A stretch of DNA of 64,000 bases from Aureococcus anophagefferens (taxonomy: Eukaryota > Sar > Pelagophyceae > Pelagomonadales > Pelagomonadaceae). Shown one piece after another: positions 20,165-30,932 of this stretch. Location of the stretch: assembly GCF_000186865.1 (NCBI RefSeq), contig NW_008705571.1, positions 254,481-318,480 of the forward strand, in the 5' to 3' direction. How positions within the stretch are numbered: the stretch's first letter is position 1; the number at the start of each line of letters is the position of its first letter. The notes under the pieces were generated by a model. That model made no database searches. It was not told where the DNA came from and saw only the letters and a list, made by a program, of their open reading frames with translations. Made by a program: the position numbers and the translations under genes.

Positions 20165-20620
20165 TCAGCGGCGCGCGGCGGGCTTCTCGCCTCGTCGCTG
20201 GCCCGGGATGCGGCCGGAGACGGCGTCGACGCTCTGGCAGCCCTCGGCGCCCTCGATGCGCGACCACTCGCCGTTGAGCTCGTACCAGCACGTCCCGCGC
20301 GGCGTGACCTTGGTCGCCGTCGCCGGCAGCTCGGCCTGCAGCGACGCGGTCGCGTCGGCGCCGCGGGACCGGCGCGCGGCCTCCTCGCGCTGGCTCTGCT
20401 CCGCCTCGTTGAGCCGCTCGAGCAGGCCCGACAGCTCCTCGAGCTGCTTGTCCCGCGTCGGCTCCTCGCCCTGGACGGGCAGCGCGCGCGCCGCCCGCCG
20501 CGGCAGCGCGAGGCCCGCGGCGACCGGCACGGCGCGCAGCAGGCGCCGCCGCGAGAGCCGCCAGGCGCGCGCGGCGCCGCAGCAGAGCGCAGCGAGCACG
20601 AGCACGCGCTTGCACGGCAT
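20165..20620 (-). CDS. Putative thylakoid-lumen protein
   Basis: 151 aa from the ATG at 20620. The start MPCKRVLVLAALCCGAARAW is an ER signal peptide, followed by a twin-arginine lumen signal (SRRRLLRAVPVAAGLALP) ending in ARA. This bipartite-plus-Tat arrangement fits import into a secondary plastid and then the thylakoid lumen. The mature part (~95 aa) has a short coiled coil (LSGLLERLNEAEQ) and a conserved-looking end (GTCWYELNGEWSRI, C at the tail). No family recognised. An in-frame ATG at 20728 would hide the signal peptide and was rejected. Confidence 0.6.
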   Translation of the reverse strand: MPCKRVLVLAALCCGAARAWRLSRRRLLRAVPVAAGLALPRRAARALPVQGEEPTRDKQLEELSGLLERLNEAEQSQREEAARRSRGADATASLQAELPATATKVTPRGTCWYELNGEWSRIEGAEGCQSVDAVSGRIPGQRRGEKPAARR

Positions 20621-20807
20621 CGCGTCGTCGATTGTCGCGCCGCCGCGGCGCGCGAATCCTTCGCCACTGGCGCGGCAGAAGTTGTGCGCGCCCGCACCTT
20701 GGAACACGAGTCGAGTGAATGCAGGCACGATGCATTTTCGAGTGCGGGCAGCCCCGAATCAATCACACGCTTGCGATGGCATGGTGGACGGCTGTCCTGG
20801 CGCGGGC

Positions 20808-21224
20808 ATGGACGCGGTGAACTTCTTCTGCGCGGAAGCCGATCAGAACCCGCCCGGAGACGAGTTTCGGGTCGGCGGAGGGCGGCCGTCGTCGCCGCCG
20901 CAGGAAGAAGTGCCCATGATGCCGGAGAAGAAGCCGTCGTCCTTCGACACGCTGCGCACGGCCCTCGGCAGCGGCGAGGCGACGGCGTCGCCCCCGAAGC
21001 CGCCCCCCGCGCCGGACCAGGGCGAGTTCAGCGACACGGCGTCGGGCGCGTCGCTCGTCTGCGGCGCGCCGCCGGACGAGATCGCCGCGCCGGCGCCGAA
21101 GCCCGACACCCGCCTGCGGACCCCCGGCCAAGCGCGCGCGCTCGGTCCAAGGACCCGCAGGCAAGAGGCAGCGCTGAGCTCGGCCAAGACGCGGCGGCCC
21201 CCGACCTCGCTGTGTGCGCCGTGA
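20808..21224 (+). CDS. Acidic/Pro-rich ORF, possibly a 5' exon
   Basis: The frame starts MDAVNFFCAEADQ (another ATG is at 20730) and has protein-like composition to about 21120 (EKKPSSFDTLRTALG, SDTASGASLVCG). It then runs into the left inverted repeat (21144-21185) and ends in low-complexity Arg-rich residues. The tail therefore looks foreign. One reading is that this is the 5' exon of the membrane-protein gene that resumes at 29161, interrupted by the 8-kb element. No domain recognised. Confidence 0.4.
   Translation: MDAVNFFCAEADQNPPGDEFRVGGGRPSSPPQEEVPMMPEKKPSSFDTLRTALGSGEATASPPKPPPAPDQGEFSDTASGASLVCGAPPDEIAAPAPKPDTRLRTPGQARALGPRTRRQEAALSSAKTRRPPTSLCAP
21144..21185 (+). repeat. Left terminal inverted repeat
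   Basis: It begins GGTCCAAGGACCCGC and contains the core GGCAAGAGGCAGCGCTGAGC, found inverted at the right end. Differences from the right copy are a 2-base gap, a 1-base gap and two substitutions. Confidence 0.8.
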
Positions 21225-21915
21225 TCAACTAAAGTCCCGCCGCGGCCTTCGACCTTGCCTACCGAGGGGACGTTCGAGCGCGTGAATGGTCGCAATCGAT
21301 GCACCTGGCGCCGAGAACGAGCGCCGGACGGATCGCTCTCGGAGAGCCCTCAGCGCGGCCCAGCTGAACACCGTCCACCGACGGTCTCGCGGGCCGCTCG
21401 AAAGCTTCAAAGCCGCCCCAGGGCATCCCGAATCGATGCCCGTGCGAAGAAACATTCGTGCCCCTCGGCCTCTCGCTGCCTCGGCGGACGTCTGCGGAGC
21501 CGACATCGTGTCGCAGAGCCGGCGGACCGCGGAGCCGTTTCGCCGCGGCCGACGACGAGCTGGTGCGTCGGGCGCGCGCGCGACGCGACGGCCCGTCCAG
21601 CGACGCGCGCCCGGACGACGTGCGGCGGACCGCGGAAGCCGCGCACGCGGTCCAGGACTCCGTCGGGCGCGGGCAGAGTCGCGGAGCCGGTTCGCTGCGG
21701 CCGACGACGAGCTGGCCGACGACGAGCTCGTGCGCCGTACGCGCGAGCGACGCGACAGGCCGTCCGGCGATATCTCACACAATCGGAACGGAGTGTACGG
21801 CGGATCGCGGAAGCCGCAGCAGCTCGCGGTCCAGGAGCGCGCGAGACAACCTCCGAGTCGAGAACGATCGTGAGAGCGGCTAATTTAACTGTGAATTGGG
21901 CTAGGCCCCGCAGGG
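21225..21915. other. Repeat-rich non-coding segment inside the element
   Basis: Two imperfect copies of a ~165-bp unit sharing GGCCGACGACGAGCTG occur (about 21508-21600 and 21676-21770). Open frames here are short and overlapping, and no gene is supported. It lies just downstream of the large gene ending at 21916. Confidence 0.45.
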
Positions 21916-24900
21916 CTAGGCGTCGTCGAAGTCGCCGTCGCTGTCGTCGGCGTCGGAGAAGACGGGCTCGCCGTCCGTGATGCGGATCTCGTCGTCGGGG
22001 TCGCGCTCCACGGCGCCGTCGGCCTCGGGCTCCGCGGCGGTGGCGGCGCGCAGCCGGTCCTGGAGCTCGGCCGCCTTGCGCCGGGCTTGGACAACGTTGC
22101 TGTCCTTCTGGTTCTTGCGCAGCGCGGCGTTGCACTGCTTGATCGTGGCCTTCAGGTCCTGCATCTTCGCGGTGCTGGATTTCAGGACCCGGACCTTCTC
22201 CTGGCAGAGGTGCGCGTGCTCGGCCGCCGCGCCGTCGCGCTCGGCCACGAGCGCGCTCTTCTGGCGCCGGAGCAGGGTCTCCGCGCGCCGCATCGTCGCC
22301 CGATCGGTCTCGTCGCCGGCGCCGGACGCGGCGGGAGCCGTCGCGTCCGAGATCGCGGCGCTCGCGGCGACGAGCAGCGCGTTCGGCCCCTCTTGCGCCA
22401 TGCCCAACGCCTTGGCCAGGTGCGCGTCGGAACCGGCCCGGCGCGCGGCGCGGCGCGTCGCCAAGGCCGTCGGCGGCGGCTCGCACGAGTCGCGCGCGAG
22501 CTCGAGCTGGAAGGCGGTGCCCACGGGCCGCTGCGTGACCGGCGCCGGCGGGCTCACGGCCACGTGGTCCAGGGGGCTCGCGCAGGGCGCGCCGTAGCCG
22601 TCCGGGTCCTCGTCGTCGGCTTCGAGGCGGTCGGCTCGAGAGCTCGTGTCCGTGGAGAGGCTCCGCGCGAGCTGCAACTCCCAGGCGCTCATGGGGCCGC
22701 CGTCGCCGCGCACGTTCACGTGGAGGTTGCTGCTCTTCAAGGGCTTCGGCGGGCCCGCCGGCGCGTAGACCAGGAGCCGCAGCTCCTCGGGGCGCGCCCG
22801 CGGATCGTCGGCGCCGCCGAGGATGTCCGCGAGCGTCGCGGGCTCGTCGATGGGCTCGAAGAGCATGAACGTCGGCGACGTCGCGCCGGACGTCTTGACC
22901 TCCGCGGCGACGAGCACGGCGTCCGGCGCGACGTTCAACGAGAGCGCGGCGACGCACGTCGACACGAAGCGCGGCTGCCCCGACGTCGTGGCGCGGTTCG
23001 ACGGCTCGAAGCGGAGCGAGGCCAGCGCGACGGCGAGCTTGTCGCCGCCCAGCGCCACGCCGTAGGACGACTGCGTCATCTCGAGGTGCGAGAGCAGGGC
23101 CGCGCGGTCCGGGCGCCGCTCGCAGGACCGCGCGTCGCGGAAGAGCGCGGCCACGGCCGCGACCTCCTTCTTCACGGCGACGCCGCCGAAGTCGCGGCGC
23201 CTCTCGCGCCGCAGCTCGAGGGAGCGGTGGTAGCCGTGGAGCACGGCGGCGCCGAGGCCCGCGACGGCCGTGGCCGCCTTCATCTTGGCGAAGTCGCCGG
23301 CGGCGGAGCCCGTGAGCCCGCGGTTCGTCTCCGCGCGGCCTTCGTGGAGCCGCGTCGTGGAGCCGAAATTCTGGCTGCCGAGCCGCTGCTGGGAGGCCTG
23401 CACGATGCCCTCGTGGACCTCGCCGCTGGGCTTGCCCGACTTCTCGACGCCGCGGGTCGTCACCGTCATCGCCGAGCGCCAGAAGCCCAGGGACTGCGCG
23501 AGCGACCGCATGCGCGAGAGGAAGGGGAGCTCGAGGAAGAGGATGCCGTAGTTGGGCTTGTTGTTGGCCAGCATGGCCGGCGTGGAGATCGTCTCCGCGA
23601 CGTTCGCGAAGAGCCAGTGGCGCCACTGGAGCGACGTCTTGAACGCGTGCAAGTTCATGGCCAGGAGCGCGTGGTCGCGGACGCACTCGAACTCGCTCCC
23701 GCCGTCGCCGCTCGTGAGGAAGGCCACGAGGAGCGCGACGAAGTCGGCCTGCTTGATGGTGCCGCCCTCGACGGGGAGCGCGTCGACGCGGGAGCGGAAG
23801 GCGTCGTCGCGGAGCATCGCGGACACGAGCTCCTTCACGGCGGCCAGGCACTGGATCCGCTCGTGGTGGACCTTCTTGCGCACGTTCTGCCCCGCCTCCG
23901 CGGACGACGTCGTGACGCCGGTGAGGCCGCGCGCGCGGGCCACGGCCCGGCCCAGGTGCTCGAAGCCGTGTTTCAGCGTGAGGTGCGTGAGGTGGAACAC
24001 GGCGTGCAAGCGGTCGTGCTCGACGACGTTGCACGTGAGGAACAGGCTGAGCTGCTTCAGGACGATGTTCGCCTCCTCCTTGGAGCCGGCGCCGTCGATG
24101 ACCGCGTCGCGGAGCTTGGCCAACGCGCTCTCGTACCGCGACACCGTGAGCCCGTCCGAGCATGTCATCACGAGGCCCTTCGACGTCGCGGGGCTGATCA
24201 GGGCGCAGTCGCTCAGGCCCTCGTCGCGCAGCAGCCTCAGGAACACGGCCTCGTCGGCCGGCCCGTCCGGCGTCGAGCTCGAGGGCGTCGCCGCGGTCGC
24301 CGCGGTCGCCGTCGTCGCCGGGGTCGCCGTCGTCGCCGTCGCCGCCGGGGTCGCGGCGGTCGCGGCGGTCGAAGGCGTCGCCGGGGTCGCCGTCGTCGAA
24401 GGCGTCGCCGTCGTCGAGGGCGTCGGCGCGGGCCGCGGCGACGCGGCGGCGACGGCCCGCGTCCACTGGCGCGTGAGCCGGCCGCCGATCGTCGGCGACA
24501 CGGCGTCGGACTGCACGAGCACGGGCACGGGCACGGGCGTGAGCGCGGCCGCGGGCACGGGCGACTTGCGCTTCTTCGCCTCCTTGGCTTTGTTCGCCGC
24601 CGCGATGCCCTTCGACTTCGCGTCGACCGCGAGCTGCACCTTGGCCGCGCCGGCGACGCGCCGGGCCGCGGCGCGGTCCTTGAGCGTGTCGATCTGCTTC
24701 TTGCCCCGGTCGACGCCGTCGCTGATGCCGAAGGAGGCCGGCGTCTGGATGGGCAGGAGGTCCATGAAGATCCGCGCCGCGCCGTCGGTCGTGAGCTCGT
24801 TGTGCTGGCTCGCGGGGAGGACCTTGATCTCCGTCGCCTCCTTGTGGCCCGGCGTGACCTTGTCGATGGAGTGGCGCATGAGCTTGTCGAGCGTCGCGAT

Positions 24901-26654
24901 CGCCTCCAACTTGACGCCCTTGGGGAGCAGCCGCGAGCCGCGGATCACGGGAAGCATGTCCATGTTCTCGAGCGTCGCGAGGCAGTCCGCGAGGCCGTAG
25001 ACGAAGAGCGCGCGCGCGGCGTCGTGCGTGCTCGCCCGGCGCCCGCGGGCGGCGCCGGACGCGGCGAGGAGGGCGTCCGGGTCGAGGTCGCCGACCGTGA
25101 GCGGGAAATCCAGCGCGACGAGGCGCGACGGGAAGGCGAGGTCGGGCACGTCGCGCATGAGCTTCGAGAGCGTCTCGACGGGGCGGAACTCGATCTCGAC
25201 GCGCTGGCCGTCGCGCTCGAAGGGCATGAAGACGCGGCCGTAGTCCTTGGCGCCTGTGTGGATTCCAACCACTGGTTTGGGGGGTCCTGGCCAAACTTTG
25301 CAACATGGCAGCTCGGCCAAATCAAAGTCGATTCGGCTGATTTTTGGACGAATCGATCGCTCTCGTCGAGCTCTCGAAGCACGGCGGAAAGCCTCGCGTC
25401 GAAACGTTCGCATACGCGCACATTGAAGTCGGGTTGAAGATTTGATTTCCACGCAGCTCGGCGCCCGCGGCCGCCGTCGCGGGCTCCTCGACGCGCGGCG
25501 GCCCCAGGACCTTCGGCAGGGAAATCTCGACGGCGCTGCAACTTCTCGCGCCGGTGACCAGGCTCGCGAAGGTGTGGCCGTAGAGGCCGTAGGCGTCGCG
25601 CTGCACGCAGACGAACTTGGGCATGGCGTCGTCGTAGAGGCCGCCGGCGGCCGCGAGCTGGATGCGCAGCAGCACCCGCACCGTGAAGTGCGTCATCGAC
25701 GCCGAGGAGCGGTCGCTCCCGCCGAATTTGGCGCGCGCCGTGACGCAGGCGTTGTCGACGAGCCTGTGGAAAGACACGGTCGTTTCGGGGGTGTTTCGGG
25801 GGTGTTTCGGGGGTGTTTTCGGGGGTGTTTTCGGGACGCCGCGTCGCGCGAGCACGTCGAGGCGCCGTCCGCCGCGAGCCCGCGCGCCCAGAGCGCCGTG
25901 TTCTCCGAGCATATTGACGCGTATTCAGATTCAAAGGCACGGACGATCTTCCGGTCCGCTACTATCCGCAGCATGGCCATCTCCTCGAGCTCCACGTTCG
26001 TCGCCCCCTTGGCCGCCTGGACCAGGCCCCACCAGAGCAGGAAGTTCGGGCACTTCGCCGCCGACGCCGTGGCACCCAGCCACATGACGTGCAGCGTCCC
26101 TATCTTGGCCTTCATGTCCTTCCGCCCAATCCTCCCTGCCTTGGCCGCCCAGAACTCGTAGGACCCGGTCGCCTTCTCCAGGAGCGTCGACGGCGCGCCG
26201 GCCGCGAGCAAGGCCAGCTTCGTGCCCTTGAACTTCCTCAGCATCTTGAACGCGTTCTCGAGCAGGCGCTCGTCGCCGAGCGCGCCAGACAACAGGGACT
26301 CCAGCTCCTTGCCGAAGAGGATGTCGCATTCCCGGACGCCCTTGTCGAAGGTCTCTGTGTGCGTCGACGCGAGGCCCTTCGTCTTCTCGGCCGCGAGCTT
26401 CTTCTGGAGGTGCTCGATCTCCGCCCGGAGCGCGTGCGGGTCGTCGGAGAGGAGGTCGGGCTCGGGGGCAGCTGGGGCGGCCTTGTCATCGTCGGCGGCG
26501 TGTCCAGATGGGCTCAAGGCAGCCCCGGGCGCCGGGCCATCGAAGGGCGGCGGCCCCGCCGCGGGCGGACACGAGCGGCTGGCGCCGCGGCGCCGCGAGT
26601 GAGTCGACGACGACGCCAGGATGGACACTTGGGCCTCAAGTTTTATCGCTGCCA
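21916..26654 (-). CDS. Very large element protein, transposase-like central region
   Basis: Three exons are inferred: ~26654-25856, 25763-25453 and 25253-21916. Introns of 92 and 199 bp have GT/AG ends (acceptors TTTCCACAG and CCACACAG) and keep frame; the second is clearly less GC-rich. The 5' start is unresolved because no ATG precedes the first conserved residues. Features are a short coiled coil in exon 1, an Ala/Thr/Pro linker (~24290-24430), then a long conserved-looking region. This has CVRDHALLAMNLHAFKT, LANNKPNYGILFLELPFLSR and HEGIVQASQQRLGSQNFGS, which resembles the uncharacterised DUF6589-type region of transposon proteins. A coiled coil and acidic tail follow. Likely the element's transposase, by position and resemblance. 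Confidence 0.5.
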
Positions 26655-26900
26655 GAATGAAGTCGTCCTTGTGGCAAAATTGCAGCTGGACGCATGGCGC
26701 CCCAACACCAAAAAAGCCACGAAGTACGCTCCACGCGCGTCGCTCGTCCGCCGGGTCGCTCGTCGTCGCGGGGACGCGTGGCCGAGGCCGCCGGAGCCGC
26801 GGCGGCGGCTCGCCACGGCCGCGGCCGCGGCCGCGACCGAGACAACATGCGTGCGACGGCGGCCCAGCCCCTGCCCGCAGGGTCGCGCGAAGCGAACTTA

Positions 26901-29063
26901 CTACTGCCCGCGCGCGACGACGGGCAGCTCGGCCCTCGAGAAGACGACGACGTTCGCCGACGCGCCGCGCCGGTTCCACCGCGCGGCGGCCACCTCGTCG
27001 ACGACGAACTTCACGGCGCGGCGCTCGCCGAACGCCCGTTCGAGGCGGAGGAGCCCGTCCGTGAGCAGCGAGCAGATGATGCGGCCGCGAGCGTCGACCG
27101 TGTACCGCGCGCCCCAGCCCGTGAGCTTGCCCCTCGCGAGCGCGACGAACGTCGCCTGGAGCTTCCGCCGCCGGCCCGCGGCGCGCACCTCGCGGAGCAG
27201 CGCCCGAATCTCCGGGACGTCGATGGCCTCGACGGCGGGCACGCCCGCCTCGCGCGCCTCGAGCGCCGCGGAGCAGGCCGGGCAGCAGGCCGGGACCGGC
27301 GCCGCGAGCAGCGGCGCCGCGACGTCTCCGAGCACGTGCGCGGCGACGGATCGCCAGCAGAACCGCACGGACTCGAAGAGGCGCACGAGGTCCGTGAACT
27401 CGGCGAGCTTCTTCGCGTCGTCGACGATGATGCCCGCGACGGCGAAGAGGGCGGCGCGCGGGAACGCGACGACGACCGTGCCGCTCTGGCCGGCGCCGCG
27501 CGCCGCGCGGCCCACGAGCTGGAGCCAGGACTTCACGCCCGAGGGCGGCTCCATGACGATGATGGTGCGCAAGTCCGGGTGGTCGAGGCCGCGGTGCCCG
27601 GCCTCGTTCACGACGCCGACCGCGCCGTAGCCCGTCTCCGAGAGCGGCGCCTTGAGCCGCCGGAGCCGGCTCCGCTTCTCATCCATGGCGAGGTTCCCCC
27701 GGATCTTCACGACGTCGCGCTCGGGGAACTGCGTGGCGAGGTGGTCGCCGAGGGTCTCGACGACGCTCTTGCGGAAGGCGAACACGAGCGCGGCGCCGTC
27801 GTCCGCGTCGCGGACGTAGTCGACGACGCCGCCGCCGTCGCCCGTGTGGATGTCGACCATGGAGTTGATCGGCGACGCCGTCCGGATGACGAGCGTCGCC
27901 GGCGCGGGCGGCAGGCCGAGGGCCTCGAGGAGCGAGCCCACCTCGAACTTGGACAGCGTGCCCGACAGGGCGACGACGGGCGCCTTCGCGCCGGCCAACG
28001 CGAAGCAGGCCTGGATCGTGCGCCCCTGCGCCTCCTGGCTCCGCCGGAACGAGTCGTCGTTGCCGACCTCCTCGTCGCACTCGTCGATGACCACGAGGGA
28101 GATGATGCCCGCGCGCGCCGCGAGCACGAACCACGCCGCGTGCTCCGCGAGCATCTCGGGGCACATGACCAGGACGGCGACGTCGCACGCCTTGGCCGAG
28201 ATCGCGGCCAGCACGGGGTGGCGCGCCGTCGACGCCGACGTCGAGCTCGACGCGGCGGCGTCCGCGTAGTCGAAGACGACGTCGCCGTCGTCGTCGCGCG
28301 CGCCCGCGCGCTCCAGGCCGGCGACCGCGGCGGCGAAGTCGCCGCGCCCGCCCGCGTTCCGCCAGCCCTCGCCGTAGCGCCCCTGGAGGTCGTCGACCTT
28401 GTCGGCGACGAGCGCCTGCGTCGGCGCGGTCCAGACGCAGACCTGCTGCGCGCCGCGGTCCAACGCGTCCCGGGCCCGAGCCGCCGCGACCATCGCCGGC
28501 GGCAGGCTCTTGCCGGCGCCGCAGCGCACGGCGAGGAGGACGTCGCGCCGCTCGTGGAGCGCCGCGATGGCGTCGACCTGGAACCCCCGCAGCGGGCCGT
28601 AGAGCGGCAGGTAGTCGTTCGCGAACGAGTACGGGTCGTCGAACGGCGGCGGCAGCGAGACCCGCCCCTCCGGTCCGTCGACGAAGCGGAGCACGAGCGC
28701 GTCGCGCCCCGCCGCGTCCTCCGCGTCCGCGGCGTCGACGATCTCGACGCCACGCCGCAGCAGCTCGCGCGCCGCGCCGCGGAACGCGTCCGGCGCGACG
28801 TCGTCGTCGATGGCGAGGAGCGCGTCGGCGAGCTCGCCCCACCGCGCGAACCACGTCTCCCCGCGCTCGGGGTCCGTCTTGTGGCAGAGGTCACCGTCGC
28901 TGTCGGCCTCGGCGTCGTCGGCGGCGTTGTTGTGCCGATTCGTCGACTCGCCCAGCACCGATCGCCGGCGAACCTTCCGAGAGCCCGTGCTCGACCGCCG
29001 ACGGGCCGATTTTTTCCATTCCAGCGACGGCGCGTCGCCCAGGGAGTCTAACTCGAGGTCCAT
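26901..29063 (-). CDS. RecQ-like superfamily II DNA helicase
   Basis: 720 aa from MDLELDSLGD. Helicase motifs in order: a Q-motif-like LRGFQVDAI; Walker A RCGAGKS (K185), with Cys in place of the usual Thr; motif Ia TAPTQALVADKV; motif II VVIDECDEE (DEAH variant DECD, ~325); motif III VALSGTL; motifs V/VI GHRGLDHPDL and WLQLVGRAARG. A Cys pair ACCPAC follows, like the RecQ zinc-binding segment, and then a ~110-residue tail. The family unwinds DNA 3'-5' using ATP. The core residues look intact. Its place just inside the right inverted repeat suggests a transposon-borne copy rather than the host repair gene. The N-terminal ~80 residues are Ser/Arg-rich. Confidence 0.75.
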   Translation of the reverse strand: MDLELDSLGDAPSLEWKKSARRRSSTGSRKVRRRSVLGESTNRHNNAADDAEADSDGDLCHKTDPERGETWFARWGELADALLAIDDDVAPDAFRGAARELLRRGVEIVDAADAEDAAGRDALVLRFVDGPEGRVSLPPPFDDPYSFANDYLPLYGPLRGFQVDAIAALHERRDVLLAVRCGAGKSLPPAMVAAARARDALDRGAQQVCVWTAPTQALVADKVDDLQGRYGEGWRNAGGRGDFAAAVAGLERAGARDDDGDVVFDYADAAASSSTSASTARHPVLAAISAKACDVAVLVMCPEMLAEHAAWFVLAARAGIISLVVIDECDEEVGNDDSFRRSQEAQGRTIQACFALAGAKAPVVALSGTLSKFEVGSLLEALGLPPAPATLVIRTASPINSMVDIHTGDGGGVVDYVRDADDGAALVFAFRKSVVETLGDHLATQFPERDVVKIRGNLAMDEKRSRLRRLKAPLSETGYGAVGVVNEAGHRGLDHPDLRTIIVMEPPSGVKSWLQLVGRAARGAGQSGTVVVAFPRAALFAVAGIIVDDAKKLAEFTDLVRLFESVRFCWRSVAAHVLGDVAAPLLAAPVPACCPACSAALEAREAGVPAVEAIDVPEIRALLREVRAAGRRRKLQATFVALARGKLTGWGARYTVDARGRIICSLLTDGLLRLERAFGERRAVKFVVDEVAAARWNRRGASANVVVFSRAELPVVARGQ

Positions 29064-29118
29064 GGCGTCCGCCGACGCCAGAGAGGCGCACGTCGACGAG
29101 TTTCGGTCTGGCTTCGGC

Positions 29119-29163
29119 GGCCGAAGCTCAGCGCTGCCTCTTGCCTGCGGGTTCTCTTGAACC
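29119..29163 (-). repeat. Right terminal inverted repeat
   Basis: This is the inverse of the left end, containing GCTCAGCGCTGCCTCTTGCC. It ends in GGTTCTCTTGAACC, a perfect 5-bp-stem hairpin, and is followed by GCTC. Confidence 0.8.
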
Positions 29164-30932
29164 GCTCTCCGAGCGGGGCAAGGTCGGCCCGCAGGCGGGT
29201 GGAAGCCCGAGAAGGCGGACGTGCGCGCGCTCAAGGGCTTCGGCGGCCTCGACGCCGAGTGCCTCGGCGAGGTCGTCGGCGCCATGCGGCCCGTCGTCGA
29301 GGAGCGCACGGCGCCCAAGCCCAAGCCCAAGGTCGTCAACGTGCCCGTCTTCGCGACGCTCCTCGTGAAGCGGCTCAGCGAGGACCACCACAGCGGCGAC
29401 GTCAAGCTCGAGGCGACGATGATCCAGCGCACGCTCTTCGCGGACCCGCTCCTCATCCGCGAGGCCGCGGGCAGCTCGACGCCCGACGACGAGGCGTCGC
29501 TCCTCGGCTTCGAGATGCGCGTGAACGACAGCCTCGACAAGGACACGCTCATCCACGTGCGCAAGACCATGCGCGGCACGCTCGGCGACAGCGCGCCGGG
29601 CCAGACCTTCTGCGCCGTGACGGCGTCCGCGGAGCTGCCCCTCGTGCTCGTGCCCCTCGTCGACTGCCAGCCGTTCGGCATCCGCGCGCTCGAGCTCACG
29701 CTCGAGTATTCGAGCTTCGTGTCCGCGGTGCCCGGCGGCGACATCTACAACTTCCGGCCGGACCTGCTCTGCCACGTCGAGGACCTGCGGAACCTGGTCT
29801 GCGTCAAGAACTGGAACGGCGCGAAGCGCGAGTCGCTCGACCAGATGTACAGCTGGGACCTCATCAACACGTCGCCGACGGTCGAGTTTTTGGTGGAGGC
29901 GTCCGTGGACAAGGGTTCCGGCCAGTGCAAGACGGTCTACTGCCCGCGCGTGCGCCTCACGTGGTTCGTGACCAAGGACTGGCTCGACGCGTTCATCACG
30001 ACGATGCTCCCCGTGCTCTTCGTCGCCATGGGCAACATGCTCAACGGCATCTACTGCCTCCCGGGCGCCGACGACCACATGGGCCACGGCATCGTCGACG
30101 ACGACTGGAACCACGACAACCCCGAGGACGTCCAGGCGCAGCGCGGCGCGTTCTTCGCAAACCAGCTCACGCTCGCGCTCACCTTGGTCTTCATGATCCC
30201 GCAGCTCCGGTCCACGTCGTCGTTGTCGAACCAGGCGTCGTCCAACGACACCTTCGTCGGCCTCCTCTTTTTCGGCCTCTGCGTGGGCCTCTGGGGCGGC
30301 ATCAACCGCTCGCACCGCGTCTTCCTCCACGTGTCCAACTACATCCTCTTCGGCACGCTCGTCGTCCCCGTCAAGCACATGACCCACTACATGCGCATCC
30401 GGAAGACGATCCACAAGGCCTTCCGCCACGACGAGTCGCCCCTCTGCTTCAACGGCCGCCCGGGCAAGCCCAAGAAGAAGGCCGGCGGCGGCAAGGCCGG
30501 CGGCGGCGACGTCGACGTGTCGACGCTCGCGCACTTCTACGCCTTCGACGCCGCAAGGCCATCCACGCCAACGACGCCATCAGCAAGCACCCGGACTCGC
30601 CCTGGCGCCGCACGACCTCCAAGGCCGGCGTCCTCGAGAGCGTCTACTGCGGCATCCGCTCCGAGGACATCAAGACGGACGTCTTCTCCTGGGGCCAGCC
30701 GCCCCAGCTCACGATCGACAGCATCGCCAAGAAGGCCCACGGCTCCATCAACCTCGGCGCCCAGATGGGCGCCGACGCCGTCGCGGGCCTCAAGAGCCAC
30801 TTCACGCCCACGCACGGCGAGGCCAAAATCGGCGACGAGGCCGGCGGCTCCCAGGTCACCGAGAATACGGGCTACGCCTGGAAGATGGGCCGCGACAACA
30901 TGTCGACGACGGCCGTGCGGACGGCGAAGTAG
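29161..30932 (+). CDS. Four-helix membrane protein, 5' incomplete, one frameshift
   Basis: Coding begins abruptly after the right inverted repeat with no ATG. A splice acceptor CCCGCAG|GCGGG near 29193 may start the exon. A ~240-residue soluble domain (beta-rich, ELPLVLVPLVDCQPFGI) is followed by four hydrophobic helices: FITTMLPVLFVAMGNML, LTLALTLVFMIP, FVGLLFFGLCVGLW and NYILFGTLVVPV. This topology resembles pentameric ligand-gated channels, but the match is weak. At ~30553 one base is missing: the frame shifts from FYAFDA to KAIHANDAIS and then reaches a stop at 30932, adding ~125 residues. It could be a sequencing error or real damage. Overall it is a membrane protein of unknown role. Confidence 0.5.

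Larger units (their letters stand above)
21144..29163. mobile_element. Candidate ~8.0-kb TIR DNA transposon with RecQ-like helicase
   Basis: The two ends are inverted copies of one sequence, and GCTC flanks both sides (21140-21143 and 29164-29167), a possible 4-bp target duplication. Inside are two genes, both read leftward: a RecQ-like helicase (26901-29063) and a very large protein with a transposase-like central region (21916-26654). From memory of the family, helicase-encoding Academ elements combine such a helicase, a large transposase, TIRs and 3-4-bp duplications. That assignment is inference. The transposase catalytic residues were not identified, and a draft-assembly artefact must be excluded. 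Confidence 0.5.

Noticed and set aside
21286..21883. Plus-strand frames in the repeat-rich part of the element
   Set aside because: They run through imperfect tandem repeats with no conserved start or domain.
29150..29163. GGTTC..GAACC hairpin considered as part of a tRNA T-arm
   Set aside because: No acceptor, D or anticodon stems can be formed around it; it is the end of the inverted repeat.
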